Source: an uncultured Bacilli bacterium
GTDB lineage: Bacteria; Bacillota_I; Bacilli_A; RF39; UBA660
Length of the DNA stretch: 38,223 nucleotides
Assembly (NCBI GenBank): GCA_947632085.1
Contig: CANRNY010000019.1
Coordinates: 1-38,223 of the forward strand
Reading direction: 5' to 3'
Shown here: piece by piece, positions 1 through 7,894 of the stretch
Position numbering within the stretch: the stretch's first letter is position 1
Layout: every line of letters starts with the position of its first letter
Notes under the pieces: generated by a model
Seen by the model: the letters and a program-made list of their open reading frames with translations, nothing else
What the model was told of the DNA's origin: nothing
Databases searched by the model: none
Made by a program: the position numbers and the translations under genes

Positions 1-36
1 GATCATTTCTTGCAACTTTTTCCGTGTTGCATTAGT

Positions 37-66
37 AATATACCAAAACCTAATTGACTTTGTCAA
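37..66 (-). promoter_or_regulatory. Strong sigma-A-type promoter reading off the left edge
   Basis: On the minus strand there is a perfect -35 TTGACA (61-66), an 18-bp spacer ending in TGG, and a -10 TATATT (37-42), which makes it an extended -10 promoter. Transcription would start near position 30 and leave the window. The first transcribed bases can fold into a small hairpin (GCAAC at about 26-30 with GTTGC at about 12-16). The gene it serves lies outside the window. Confidence 0.6.
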
Positions 67-201
67 CTTTTTTTTACATTTTTTTAAAAAAGTTTCTTTA
101 CTTGACAAGATATTGTAATTTCGGTATTTATTTTTTGATGTTTACACTTTTTCGAAACATCTTTTCAAGTATATAACAAATAAAATGTAAAATCAATAAA
201 A
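67..201. other. AT-rich intergenic spacer with an inverted repeat
   Basis: No coding signal is seen between the ntdp terminator and the left-edge promoter. The one structure I find is the inverted repeat GATGTTT (137-143) / AAACATC (155-161) with an 11-base centre. It has no T-run on the minus-strand side, so it is not a convincing terminator for ntdp; it could be an operator or a weak plus-strand terminator. Confidence 0.4.
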
Positions 202-231
202 AAATAAAAAAATTTTAACATTTTTTTATTT
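202..231 (-). terminator. Terminator of the DUF402 gene with an all A-U stem
   Basis: Twelve A/T-only pairs (202-213 with 220-231) enclose a 6-base loop that includes part of the stop codon. The stem is followed on the minus strand by further T-rich sequence. A pure A-U stem is weak but plausible at this base composition. Confidence 0.5.
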
Positions 232-748
232 CTTCATATAATTTATAGTATTTATCTACTATTCCTGGTGCGAAAGGACCACTTTCTAACCTTTTCTTTT
301 CAATTAAATATGTTAATTCTGATTTTAAGATTGCATCTAAATCTTCCGTATAATGCATTGTTTTTTTATGATAGTTGTATTCGTTACGATCTAGAATTCT
401 AAATCCACCATCAGGGAAGACTCTTAAATCTAAGTCATAATCAATATATTTTATTGATTTACCATCTATCATATATGGGGATGCAATATTACAATAATAA
501 AATAAACCAAATTTTTTTAATTGACCTATGATATTAAACCAATGGTCTTTATAAAAGAAAAGAACAGCTGGTTCGTTAGTCAAATGACTACGACCATCTT
601 TTTCGGTAATTCTTGTTCGGCCATTTCCACAAACTAAATATTCATCTGTATTTTCTAAAACAATGGCTTCATCAGATGTATGTTCTAAAGTACCATCATG
701 TTTATAACAGTAAATTTTTAATTTGTCTCCTACTTTTAATTCATCCAT
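215..748 (-). CDS. Nucleoside tri-/diphosphatase, DUF402 (Ntdp/YgaC-type)
   Basis: This 177-residue soluble protein matches the Ntdp family (B. subtilis YgaC, S. aureus Sa1684), small metal-dependent phosphatases acting on NTPs and NDPs. Family landmarks are easy to see: YKHDG near residue 15, the conserved NEPA.. FF stretch near 60, WFN at about 70, the YYCNIASP block near 84-91, the acidic core YIDYDLDLRV at about 101-110, and GPFAP near the C-terminus (160-164). The length is normal for the family. It stands alone: a promoter (770-798) lies just upstream and an AT-only terminator overlaps its stop. The RBS is unimpressive (AAAGCGGGA about 5 bases before ATG). The fold is confident; the physiological substrate is not known from sequence. 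Confidence 0.88.
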   Translation of the reverse strand: MDELKVGDKLKIYCYKHDGTLEHTSDEAIVLENTDEYLVCGNGRTRITEKDGRSHLTNEPAVLFFYKDHWFNIIGQLKKFGLFYYCNIASPYMIDGKSIKYIDYDLDLRVFPDGGFRILDRNEYNYHKKTMHYTEDLDAILKSELTYLIEKKRLESGPFAPGIVDKYYKLYEEIKKC

Positions 749-769
749 AAAATCCCGCTTTCGCTACCC

Positions 770-798
770 ATTATATAATATTTTTTTAAAAATAACAA
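770..798 (-). promoter_or_regulatory. Promoter for the DUF402 gene
   Basis: The minus strand shows TTGTTA (793-798), 17 bases, then a perfect TATAAT (770-775), followed by a leader of about 15 bases to the start codon. The -35 is weak and the spacer is A/T only. Confidence 0.5.
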
Positions 799-819
799 AC
801 AAAGGCACTAATTAGTGTC
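798..819 (-). terminator. Weak terminator after the S41 protease gene
   Basis: GACACT/AGTGCC (804-819) forms an imperfect hairpin with one A-C mismatch, followed on the minus strand by a broken T-run. It overlaps the promoter region of the next gene. Confidence 0.35.
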
Positions 820-824
820 TTATT

Positions 825-2225
825 TTATTTGCTTAGAACTTCGATAGCTTTATCTAATTGTTTATCATAGATTGTATTATTTTTATATTCGATATCAATT
901 TGATAATCAGGATTAATACCTATTTCATCGATACAATCACCATTAGGTCTTAACCATTTAGCAGATGTATATTTCATTATTCGATCATCAAAACGTAGAG
1001 TTGTTTGGACTTTGCCTTTACCATATGTTGTATTACCTACTATTGTAGCATTATAGCTATCTTTTAGAGCAGAGGTTAATATTTCGGCAGCAGAAGCTGT
1101 ACCACTATTAACTAATATAACTATTGGATAAGTTCTTTTATCCTTTGTTTCGTCTTTATGAGTAGTTACTTCACCCTTACTTTCTAATGAGTAAATAACT
1201 TTTCCTTCTTCAATAAATAAACTAGCTATATCGTTGGCAGAATTTAAGTAACCGCCACTATTATTTCTTAAATCAATAATTAATGAATCGATTTTCTTTT
1301 CTTGTTCTAATTTTAATAAACAGTCTTGGAATTCTTCAAATGATTTCTCAGAAAAAGCACTTAATGATAAATAGCCAATATTTTTACCGTTCATTTTAAT
1401 TAGTTCAGTAGATGTAACAGGAATAGTTACTTTTGAACGTTCGACATTAAAGGTTAGTTCTTTATTATTTCTTTTAACAACAATTTCATTAGTATCATTT
1501 TTATTATTAGCAATTAAATCAGAAATTAATTCAAAGTTATCTTTATTAATTGCTGTACCATTTACTTTAACTATTTCATCATTTACTTTTAAACCGGCTT
1601 CAGCGGCTGGAGAATCGTCAAAAACACGAGCAACGATATTATCAACAGATGTTATACCAATTCCTTCATAAGTGCTATCTAAAACGCCAGATAAGGCATC
1701 TGTTTCATCTTTATCTAGATAGATAGAATAGTTATCTTCTAAGTAATCTAACATTCCAGCAATAGCAGCATCAATCATACCTTTTTTATCAACTTCTTCA
1801 TAGTAGTTGTTAGCAATTTCTGAATAAGTATTTAAAAACTCACTAATATTTTCATCAGTATTAAGTTGTTTATTTAAAGCAGAATGTTTGTATTGATAAT
1901 TTAAAATAAAACCTGTTAATACACATGAGATAATAGAAGTTACAACAACAATAATTAAGATATCAAGAATATCTACTCTAAATTTTCCATCTTTGGCGTG
2001 AGTTTCTTCGGTTTGATTATCTTCTTCTTTTTCAACAAAAAATTTTTTTATAAAAGATCTTTTTTTCTTAGGTTGTTCATCTTTAGGTGATGTAGATTTT
2101 GAAGATAATTTTGACATAGCTTTATCAGTGTTAGAATTCTTTTTAGTTGTTTTTTTATTTTTAGGACTTTTAGTTTTATTCTTTACTTCATTATCTTTAT
2201 CTTTGGCTTTTGTTTCTTTTCCCAT
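825..2225 (-). CDS. Membrane-anchored S41 carboxyl-terminal processing protease (CtpA/CtpB-like)
   Basis: This serine protease cleaves extracytoplasmic proteins from near their C-termini. In order it has a Lys-rich cytosolic tail (1-80), one membrane segment (about 85-109), a helical dimerisation region (about 120-180), a PDZ domain (about 186-262) and the S41 catalytic domain (about 280-440). The Ser-Lys-Gln triad is intact: S378 in GTASAAE, K403 and Q407 in GKGKVQ. The Ser-Lys (25) and Lys-Gln (4) spacings equal those of B. subtilis CtpB (S309, K334, Q338). An 80-residue charged cytosolic tail is longer than usual and resembles the tails of other membrane proteins here. The SD AAGGTGA sits 4 bases before ATG. 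In spore formers CtpB acts in SpoIVFB signalling; nothing here supports that role specifically. Confidence 0.92.
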   Translation of the reverse strand: MGKETKAKDKDNEVKNKTKSPKNKKTTKKNSNTDKAMSKLSSKSTSPKDEQPKKKRSFIKKFFVEKEEDNQTEETHAKDGKFRVDILDILIIVVVTSIISCVLTGFILNYQYKHSALNKQLNTDENISEFLNTYSEIANNYYEEVDKKGMIDAAIAGMLDYLEDNYSIYLDKDETDALSGVLDSTYEGIGITSVDNIVARVFDDSPAAEAGLKVNDEIVKVNGTAINKDNFELISDLIANNKNDTNEIVVKRNNKELTFNVERSKVTIPVTSTELIKMNGKNIGYLSLSAFSEKSFEEFQDCLLKLEQEKKIDSLIIDLRNNSGGYLNSANDIASLFIEEGKVIYSLESKGEVTTHKDETKDKRTYPIVILVNSGTASAAEILTSALKDSYNATIVGNTTYGKGKVQTTLRFDDRIMKYTSAKWLRPNGDCIDEIGINPDYQIDIEYKNNTIYDKQLDKAIEVLSK

Positions 2226-2259
2226 AAAGTCACCTTCTATTTAAAATAATATCATAATA

Positions 2260-2293
2260 AAAAAAAGTATGATACTAAAATCAAACTTTTTTT
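2260..2293 (-). terminator. Terminator after the 238-residue membrane protein gene
   Basis: A long stem (AAAAAAAGT with ACTTTTTTT, plus an inner TGAT/ATCA) ends in a T-run on the minus strand. It separates the S41 protease gene from the gene upstream. Confidence 0.7.
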
Positions 2294-2302
2294 ACAAAAT
2301 TA

Positions 2303-3019
2303 CTATTTATCTTCAGCTTCGTCTTTAATGCCTAATTCTTTTTTCATCGCATCGATATCAGTAATATATTTATTTATTTCTAATTTACCAGTTTTCTTAT
2401 TTTTCTTAATCTTTAATAAAGTTTTTTCACCAAGTTTTATTTCTTCTAAAGTTTTAGCAGATTTATTTTCTTTTTCAGGATCATAATATGATTTATTTAA
2501 TTCATTTGCTAAATCTACTCTATACATATGATCTTTCTTTTTATCTTCTTTTTGTGAATACTCATATACGATATTACCCATATCACCTAAGAATTCACCT
2601 TCTTCAGAATTATAAATAATTACATAATATTCATCATATGGACGATTTAAAATTTGACCCATTATAGCGATATCGTAATTAATTTCGCCTTCTTTTACTT
2701 CTTCAGTTTTAGGTTCATCTTTCTTAAATAAGTCTTTAGAAACAAATGCTCTTGTGAAGAAGTAGATTGCTCCTACACAAAGAAGTACAACAAGTATTAC
2801 AATAAAAAACTTTTTAACTTCAGCTTGTTCTGTTGTTTCGAATTTAATTTTATTTTTTGGTACTTTTTCAACTTTAGATTTTTTTGTTTCAACTTTTTTA
2901 GCTTTAACTGTTTCTTCTTCGACAGCTGCTTCTTTAACTTCTTTAACTTTCGTATTTTTATTTACTTTATCAGTTTTAGTAACTGGTTTTTTCTTTGTAT
3001 TTTTTTTCTTTTCTTCCAT
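2303..3019 (-). CDS. Single-pass membrane protein with Lys-rich tail, possible degenerate thioredoxin-like domain
   Basis: I do not recognise this as a named protein. It has a Lys/Glu-rich cytosolic N-terminus of about 70 residues, one hydrophobic segment (about 71-93) and an extracytoplasmic domain of about 140 residues. That domain reads like a thioredoxin fold without catalytic cysteines: a strand YYVIIYNSE, then IVYEYSQ, then YRVDLANELNK, then TLLKIKK and a closing helix. This fold call is inference. The start is ATG at 3019: the SD AAGGTGG lies 5 bases upstream, and a GTG nine bases earlier (3026-3028) is part of that SD and should not be used. It has its own promoter and terminator. The stop codon is TAG. 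Confidence 0.7.
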   Translation of the reverse strand: MEEKKKNTKKKPVTKTDKVNKNTKVKEVKEAAVEEETVKAKKVETKKSKVEKVPKNKIKFETTEQAEVKKFFIVILVVLLCVGAIYFFTRAFVSKDLFKKDEPKTEEVKEGEINYDIAIMGQILNRPYDEYYVIIYNSEEGEFLGDMGNIVYEYSQKEDKKKDHMYRVDLANELNKSYYDPEKENKSAKTLEEIKLGEKTLLKIKKNKKTGKLEINKYITDIDAMKKELGIKDEAEDK

Positions 3020-3037
3020 ATAAACCACCTTGTTTCA

Positions 3038-3065
3038 ATTATAACACATTTAGTAACTAAAGCAA
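3038..3065 (-). promoter_or_regulatory. Promoter for the 238-residue membrane protein gene
   Basis: TTGCTT (3060-3065), 16 bases, then a perfect TATAAT (3038-3043) on the minus strand, followed by a leader of about 20 bases containing the SD. Confidence 0.55.
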
Positions 3066-3119
3066 ATAAATGTTGGTTTTGCTTAAGTTATAATGGTTTA
3101 TATTATAATTATTTATTCA

Positions 3120-4205
3120 TTATTTTTCAACTAAATTTGTTGTATTTAGTGAATCAGCGATAGATAATATTTCACTTTGTGTTAAATCATTGCTTGCTAA
3201 GTAGTAATCGACGTTGTCAATTGACCAAGATAAGGAGTTAGTACTTAAGGCTCCTATTGTATTACTTAGCATTGTTGGATCACCATAAACGGGAATTATT
3301 TCAAACTCGTCATATACCTTACTTGCTTCTTCAATAATCACGAAGTTTTTATCACCATTAAAGGTTAGAATAACTCTTTCACCATTTTCGGTATTAACAG
3401 TTTCTTTGTTTTTTAAATAAGTATTTGCTGGAACATATAAAGGATAAATAATATCTTCTAAAGAAGAAGTTTCTTGTTCTTCGGTATTTGTTTCAGTATT
3501 ACTTTCACTTGCTTCAGGATTGGTTTCTTGATTATTTTCAGTTCCTTTAGAAGTAGAATTGTTATTAGTATTATTGTTACAACAGTTTTCATCGACTAAG
3601 TTATCAACACTAAAATCTTCTTCTTTTAAATTAGCTTTATAATCAATTTTATTAAAATCAACTTTTAAAGATATGATATCTTCGTCATCATAAACACTTA
3701 CGGTTTTTAAATTCATATCTTTATCAAATAATATTTTTTCATACTTTAAATTAGCATTATTAGGATAATCAACATCGACAATAAGAGAATAACCATCATC
3801 TTCTTTATTAAAAGTTATATCTTCATCTTCATCTATATCCTTAACTAATGAATTTAAGATATATGATTGACTACTATTATATGGCCATTCACTAACAAAT
3901 TTATAACTTTTATTTAAACTAGGAGTTACAACATATACTTCTTCACCATTACGAAGAATTACTTGTTCATGATTACTTAAAGTATTGACCATATCAACTT
4001 TAAAGTAATCACCATCCATATAAGCTACTTTAATATCATATTCAAAGGTATCTTCAGCATTATAGATTTCCATTTTACTTTCTAAAGTATATGATTTAGA
4101 ACTTTCAACATCATTTTTAAAGTTTTTAATTAATTTATCTTTATCAACCTTCCCACAACCTGTTAATAATAAAATACTTATAAACAACAATAATATTTTT
4201 TTCAT
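3120..4205 (-). CDS. LolA-like lipoprotein (sporulation/germination lipoprotein fold)
   Basis: A lipoprotein signal peptide with lipobox LTGC (Cys16) puts this 361-residue protein on the outer face of the membrane. Residues about 20-205 look like the LolA-type half-barrel of clostridial GerS and related lipoproteins: repeated strands such as YTLESKMEIY, FKVDMVN, EEVYVVTP and a closing DFNKIDYKANLKEEDF. A low-complexity Asn/Thr/Glu/Ser linker (about 208-250) then leads to a second domain (about 255-355) that starts PLYVPANTYLKNKE and recalls DUF4367-type domains. LolA-like proteins usually bind lipids or hydrophobic partners; the ligand here is unknown. It is transcribed divergently from the DUF378 gene across a 102-bp spacer. 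An ATAAT-type -10 (TATAAT near 4230-4235) is visible without a good -35. Confidence 0.78.
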   Translation of the reverse strand: MKKILLLFISILLLTGCGKVDKDKLIKNFKNDVESSKSYTLESKMEIYNAEDTFEYDIKVAYMDGDYFKVDMVNTLSNHEQVILRNGEEVYVVTPSLNKSYKFVSEWPYNSSQSYILNSLVKDIDEDEDITFNKEDDGYSLIVDVDYPNNANLKYEKILFDKDMNLKTVSVYDDEDIISLKVDFNKIDYKANLKEEDFSVDNLVDENCCNNNTNNNSTSKGTENNQETNPEASESNTETNTEEQETSSLEDIIYPLYVPANTYLKNKETVNTENGERVILTFNGDKNFVIIEEASKVYDEFEIIPVYGDPTMLSNTIGALSTNSLSWSIDNVDYYLASNDLTQSEILSIADSLNTTNLVEK

Positions 4206-4307
4206 AACACCAACCTTTTCTAATTAATAATATTATAGAAAATAATAAATATTCATACATAAAAGCTAAATAAATGCTAATACTATAAATAGAAAAGGAA
4301 GGTTTTT

Positions 4308-4508
4308 ATGGAAATAATTAAGAAAATTGCCCTTGCTTTAACAATTGTTGGAGCTTTAAACTGGGGTTTAATTGGTATTTTTAATATTAATTTAGTTACT
4401 TTACTTATTAAAAGTACAATGATTAATAATCTTATCTATATTATTATAGGTATTGCTTCATTAATAAGTATTGCATACTTTTTTGAAGAAAAAATGACTC
4501 ATGAATAA
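4308..4508 (+). CDS. DUF378 small membrane protein (YuzA-like)
   Basis: This 66-residue protein is almost entirely membrane embedded, with two helices (about 5-35 and 40-58). It carries the family hallmark GALNWGLIG at residues 15-23, which defines DUF378. Function is unknown; family members are common in Bacillota. SD AAGGAAGG lies 5 bases before ATG. It is one of only two plus-strand genes in the window and is convergent with cdaR. Its last codons and stop form the left arm and loop of a shared terminator. Confidence 0.88.
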   Translation: MEIIKKIALALTIVGALNWGLIGIFNINLVTLLIKSTMINNLIYIIIGIASLISIAYFFEEKMTHE

Positions 4509-4524
4509 TGAGTCATTTTTTTTA
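4488..4524. terminator. Bidirectional terminator shared by DUF378 gene and cdaR
   Basis: The stem ATGACTCAT (4494-4502) / ATGAGTCAT (4508-4516) has a 5-base loop and is flanked by an A-run on the left and a T-run on the right, so it can terminate transcription from both sides. The TAA of the DUF378 gene is inside the loop/stem, and the TAA of cdaR starts at the T-run. Confidence 0.88.
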
Positions 4525-5913
4525 TGAATTAGTTAAAATAATTTCAACTTTTTTAGTTACAACATATTGTAATCTAGAATCGGTACCTTCAACCATTACA
4601 TCAACTGTATATCGTCCAGCTGTCTTACCAGTTAAGTCGACATATGCGGTAATATTTGAAGCTGTTTCATCAATAGCGTTAATTACTGATTCAACACCTA
4701 TTACTTGGATTTCAACATATTTATCACTTTCGTTAGCTAATTGAGCCGTCAAGCCATTTGGTACATTACGCGATGATATACCTTCCAGACGAATGGTTCG
4801 CTGTTTAGCATCGCCAAAGTTTAGAACAATACTTACAGATTCATCACTAATGCTTCGAACACCAGATGGTTTTGGTAATGTAACATTTGATGTTTTAGAA
4901 CCATTGCTTCCTTGTTTATCAACATCGATTGTTACAACTATTTCGTTAACATTTTCTAATGATTCTTCATTACCATAAATAGTAGTTTCAAAGTCATTAG
5001 CATTAGTACCATTAATTGTAATTGATGATATTGCTTTACCTTCAACTAAGTTACCAGTTGTATTTATTCTGACTGGAACACGTTTAGAATATGAATCTAA
5101 TTCAACTTTAGCAGAGATATTAGTAGCAACTATTTCAACATTATCAACAATGTGACCATCACTACCATAAGCTACTAAATTTAAATTATCTACATTATAT
5201 GTACCAGCTTTAGTAAAGTCATCGTTACTTAAATCAATTAATGCTTTGATTGTGGCTATTTTATTTAATGTATCTTGAGCACCTCTTACAATAACTTCAG
5301 ATTTTGATAAAGTTACTGCTTTAACACTTAGTTTTGGATCTAGCGCATCTTGATTTAATAAATCATATGTAACAGTTTTATTATCACTAACTTTCTCTTT
5401 AATAATTACTGATACATAGCCAGGATCTATTTTATATTCTAAGTTTTTAATTGGTTTTTTGTAAGATAATTTAACTCTAACTGGTTCATCACTAGCATGA
5501 TAGTCGTTTAAATCTAAAACAACTTCTTTATCTCCTAGTTGACGAGCTAAATATAATTGGCTTTTTTTACCAATTAAAGTTACATCGACAGTTTCAGGAA
5601 CTCCTTCGATTACATATGCACTACTATTATATTGAACTCTAACAGGTATATTAGTTAAAATCTCAGCATCTTTATTAACAAAAGATGATGATTGAGAATC
5701 AACTAACCAGAAGAGAATAATAGCAAATACTAGAGATATATAAATTAACATATTAGGTTTATTTAATAATTTTTCTAGTTTACTTCCTTTACCTAATTTA
5801 CTACCAATTTTATAAACTATTGTACTAATTGGGGTAATAAGTATTTTATCTAATATTTTATATAATCCTTGAAAAAGGCTTTTAAAGGCGTTAAGAAGTT
5901 TATTATTTTTCAT
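4522..5913 (-). CDS. cdaR: CdaR, YbbR-repeat regulator of diadenylate cyclase
   Basis: CdaR is the membrane partner that modulates CdaA, the c-di-AMP synthase. The protein has a short cytosolic part, one membrane segment (about 35-55) and a long extracytoplasmic array of YbbR repeats with recurring beta-strand patterns such as VPVRVQYN, VPVRINTTGN and a closing AGRYTVDVMVEGTD. The start I prefer is the second ATG of an ATGATG pair (5911-5913): SD AAGGTGA then lies 5 bases upstream, against 2 for the first ATG (5914-5916). An upstream extension also exists but has no better RBS. The gene overlaps the 3' end of cdaA by about 11 bases, so the two are translationally coupled. In many Bacillota glmM follows; here a terminator follows instead. 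Confidence 0.9.
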   Translation of the reverse strand: MKNNKLLNAFKSLFQGLYKILDKILITPISTIVYKIGSKLGKGSKLEKLLNKPNMLIYISLVFAIILFWLVDSQSSSFVNKDAEILTNIPVRVQYNSSAYVIEGVPETVDVTLIGKKSQLYLARQLGDKEVVLDLNDYHASDEPVRVKLSYKKPIKNLEYKIDPGYVSVIIKEKVSDNKTVTYDLLNQDALDPKLSVKAVTLSKSEVIVRGAQDTLNKIATIKALIDLSNDDFTKAGTYNVDNLNLVAYGSDGHIVDNVEIVATNISAKVELDSYSKRVPVRINTTGNLVEGKAISSITINGTNANDFETTIYGNEESLENVNEIVVTIDVDKQGSNGSKTSNVTLPKPSGVRSISDESVSIVLNFGDAKQRTIRLEGISSRNVPNGLTAQLANESDKYVEIQVIGVESVINAIDETASNITAYVDLTGKTAGRYTVDVMVEGTDSRLQYVVTKKVEIILTNS

Positions 5914-6727
5914 CATTATCACCTTCACTTTCAGCACCATCTGCATCATAGAAGATTTCCGTCTTTGGTTTTAATTCTTCTACTAACATCATTCTAAATT
6001 CATCTAAGCTTAAGTTATAGTGAATTTCATGATCAACAGCAATACTTATTTTACCTGTTTCTTCAGAAACGATTAAAGCAACTGCGTCACTCTCTTCAGC
6101 AATTCCTAAAGCTGCTCTATGACGAGTACCTAATTTTTTATTTAAGTTAGGATCCATACTAGTTTTAAAGACTGCACCAGCACAAGTTATCCTATCGCCT
6201 TGAATAATAACACCACCATCATGTAATGGGCTATTAGGGAAGAATATTGTACCTAATAATGGACTTGTTAAGTCAGCATAAACTTTAGTAGCTGGAGTTA
6301 TGTATTCTTGCAAAGAAACATCTCTTTCAATAACAATTAAAGCACCAATTTTATTTTTACGTAAATAATCAATAGCATCCATTATTTCGTAAACAACACG
6401 TTCTCTTTCTTCAACGGTTAGAATTTTATGACGACCTAATAACTTAGTACGTCCAATTGATTCTAGGAAACTTCGTATTTCTGGTTGAAATAGAACGATA
6501 AGGGCGATTGGTCCCCATTCAAATACATAAGTTAATATATAACCTACAGTATAGAGATTTAATAAATCACTTAATATTTTAACTGCTAAAACGATAATTA
6601 CACCTTTAACAATTAAAAGCATTTTAACATTGTTTTTAACATTCTTTAATATATAATACGCCATACACCAAACTACGCATATGTCGATAAGTTTCGTAAA
6701 TATTGACCACACTGAAGATAAACTCAT
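5903..6727 (-). CDS. cdaA: Diadenylate cyclase CdaA (c-di-AMP synthase)
   Basis: CdaA condenses two ATP into c-di-AMP, the second messenger for potassium, osmotic and cell-wall homeostasis. Three N-terminal membrane helices (about 12-30, 36-56, 60-80) precede a short coil and the DAC domain (about 100-250). The RHR nucleotide-binding motif is at residues 202-204 in GTRHRAALG. The metal/nucleotide motif, usually DGA, reads DGG here (D170-G172 in LHDGGVII); the catalytic Asp is kept and the Ala is replaced by Gly. Length (274) matches the family. A promoter with extended -10 lies upstream and cdaR overlaps the 3' end. The RBS GAGGAGG is strong although about 11 bases from ATG, a little long. 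Confidence 0.95.
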   Translation of the reverse strand: MSLSSVWSIFTKLIDICVVWCMAYYILKNVKNNVKMLLIVKGVIIVLAVKILSDLLNLYTVGYILTYVFEWGPIALIVLFQPEIRSFLESIGRTKLLGRHKILTVEERERVVYEIMDAIDYLRKNKIGALIVIERDVSLQEYITPATKVYADLTSPLLGTIFFPNSPLHDGGVIIQGDRITCAGAVFKTSMDPNLNKKLGTRHRAALGIAEESDAVALIVSEETGKISIAVDHEIHYNLSLDEFRMMLVEELKPKTEIFYDADGAESEGDNDEK

Positions 6728-6757
6728 TTTTTATCTTTCCTCCTCTTTACGATATTT

Positions 6758-6787
6758 ATTATACCAAACATTAAGATAAAAAGACAA
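6758..6787 (-). promoter_or_regulatory. Promoter for cdaA-cdaR
   Basis: TTGTCT (6782-6787), 18 bases ending in TGG, then TATAAT (6758-6763) on the minus strand, an extended -10 promoter. It starts just after the terminator of the preceding gene. Confidence 0.65.
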
Positions 6788-6796
6788 CCCAAACAG

Positions 6797-6819
6797 AAAA
6801 GAACTTTTTTAGTTCTTTT
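6797..6819 (-). terminator. Terminator after the DUF3048 gene
   Basis: The hairpin AAAAGAAC/GTTCTTTT (6797-6804 with 6812-6819) has a 7-base loop and overlaps the stop codon. The T-tract on the minus strand is short (four T), so termination may be partial and allow some read-through into cdaA. Confidence 0.6.
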
Positions 6820-7885
6820 ATTCTGAAATTGTTAAATTTTTACCAGATGGTTGAATTTGAATAAATGTATTACCATCATTAACATTTATTTCTTCACCAT
6901 TTAAATATTTATAAACAGTTTGAGCACTACGAGATTTTTTCTCCCAAGTAATAGGTACAGCATAACCTTCACTAATATAGTAACCTTTACCATTACCAAT
7001 ATTTTTTAATTCCTGACGTCCTTTATCATCGTCATTAATAGTATCATTATATATTTGATAAGTTATAATGTTTTTAGCTGTATATTGTTTTTTAGTTACA
7101 TAATCTATATGTTCTTCACTATTAACATATCTTTTATATACTTTATTTGCACTATCATATTTATAACTAGTTGTAATATAAGTAGAATAAGGTATTTCAA
7201 CATAATTAGCTACTTCAGCACCTTCTATTTTACTTAGATCATTTTCTTCAGTTGTATAATTAAGTAGTAAATCTTTAGATGTTGTTTTACGATATTTAAA
7301 ATGATCTATACCACTATTTATAAGTTTAGTTGATGTAAAACCAGTATGTTCTAATGGTACAGGTAATTCAGTCTTACGGAAAAAGTAAGGACCGCCATTA
7401 CTATGACCATCTAAGTTATTTACACCTAATGATGAGATATTACTTAAAGCTCCTGGGCTACCACCCCAGTGAACATATATAGCGTCGTTTTCTAAAGCAT
7501 AATCTAAGAAGTAAGCACGAGAACTACGAATAGAACCAATACTATCAAGATTAGCGTCTTTAAAGACGGCCATAAAACGAGTAATACCACCTTCAACAAT
7601 TATTTCATAAACAAGATATGCATCTTGAAGACCTGATTGATATTTACGAGCAACACCAATATTATTAATCATAACTGCTATTGGTCGACTATTAGAGTTA
7701 ACATCAACGACCTGTAATTCTTTTTTAGTTTCAACTACCGGAGGGGTTGGATTGTTTTCTTTAGGTTTAAAAAGCTTATTCTTATTTAATAAGACGACGG
7801 AACCAATAACTAGTAATAAAACAATAACAATTAATATTTTAATACTTTTTTTCATTTTCTTTTTTTTAGTTTTTACTTTTTTCAT
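6818..7885 (-). CDS. DUF3048 (YerB-like) membrane-anchored protein
   Basis: After a Lys-rich N-terminus and one membrane segment (about 13-32) the whole protein is extracytoplasmic. The N-terminal DUF3048 domain (about 60-200) shows its hallmarks: RPIAVMINN, SGLQDAYLVYE, EGGITRFMAVF, IGSIRSSR and YVHWGGSPGA. The C-terminal part (about 230-350) is the usual DUF3048_C region ending in a strand-rich segment with NDGNTFIQIQPSG. The founding member YerB is a lipoprotein; here a transmembrane anchor without a lipobox replaces it. The biochemical function is unknown; the conserved Arg/Ser/His residues suggest a ligand-binding or enzymatic surface. SD GAGGTG is 4 bases before ATG and begins just after the amidase stop, so the two genes are cotranscribed. 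Confidence 0.88.
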   Translation of the reverse strand: MKKVKTKKKKMKKSIKILIVIVLLLVIGSVVLLNKNKLFKPKENNPTPPVVETKKELQVVDVNSNSRPIAVMINNIGVARKYQSGLQDAYLVYEIIVEGGITRFMAVFKDANLDSIGSIRSSRAYFLDYALENDAIYVHWGGSPGALSNISSLGVNNLDGHSNGGPYFFRKTELPVPLEHTGFTSTKLINSGIDHFKYRKTTSKDLLLNYTTEENDLSKIEGAEVANYVEIPYSTYITTSYKYDSANKVYKRYVNSEEHIDYVTKKQYTAKNIITYQIYNDTINDDDKGRQELKNIGNGKGYYISEGYAVPITWEKKSRSAQTVYKYLNGEEINVNDGNTFIQIQPSGKNLTISE

Positions 7886-7894
7886 ACTGCACCT

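Noticed and set aside
102-130. Plus-strand TTGACA with 17 bases to TATTTA
   Set aside because: The -10 is poor and there is no plus-strand gene downstream; the next gene is on the minus strand.
2825-3163. A plus-strand frame of 112 residues, extremely Phe-rich
   Set aside because: It is the antisense of a Lys/Glu-rich gene (AAA/GAA read backwards as TTT/TTC). There is no RBS and no family resemblance.
4206-4307. A plus-strand promoter for the DUF378 gene
   Set aside because: A TATAAA (near 4284) is visible before the RBS but no -35 fits; too weak to list.
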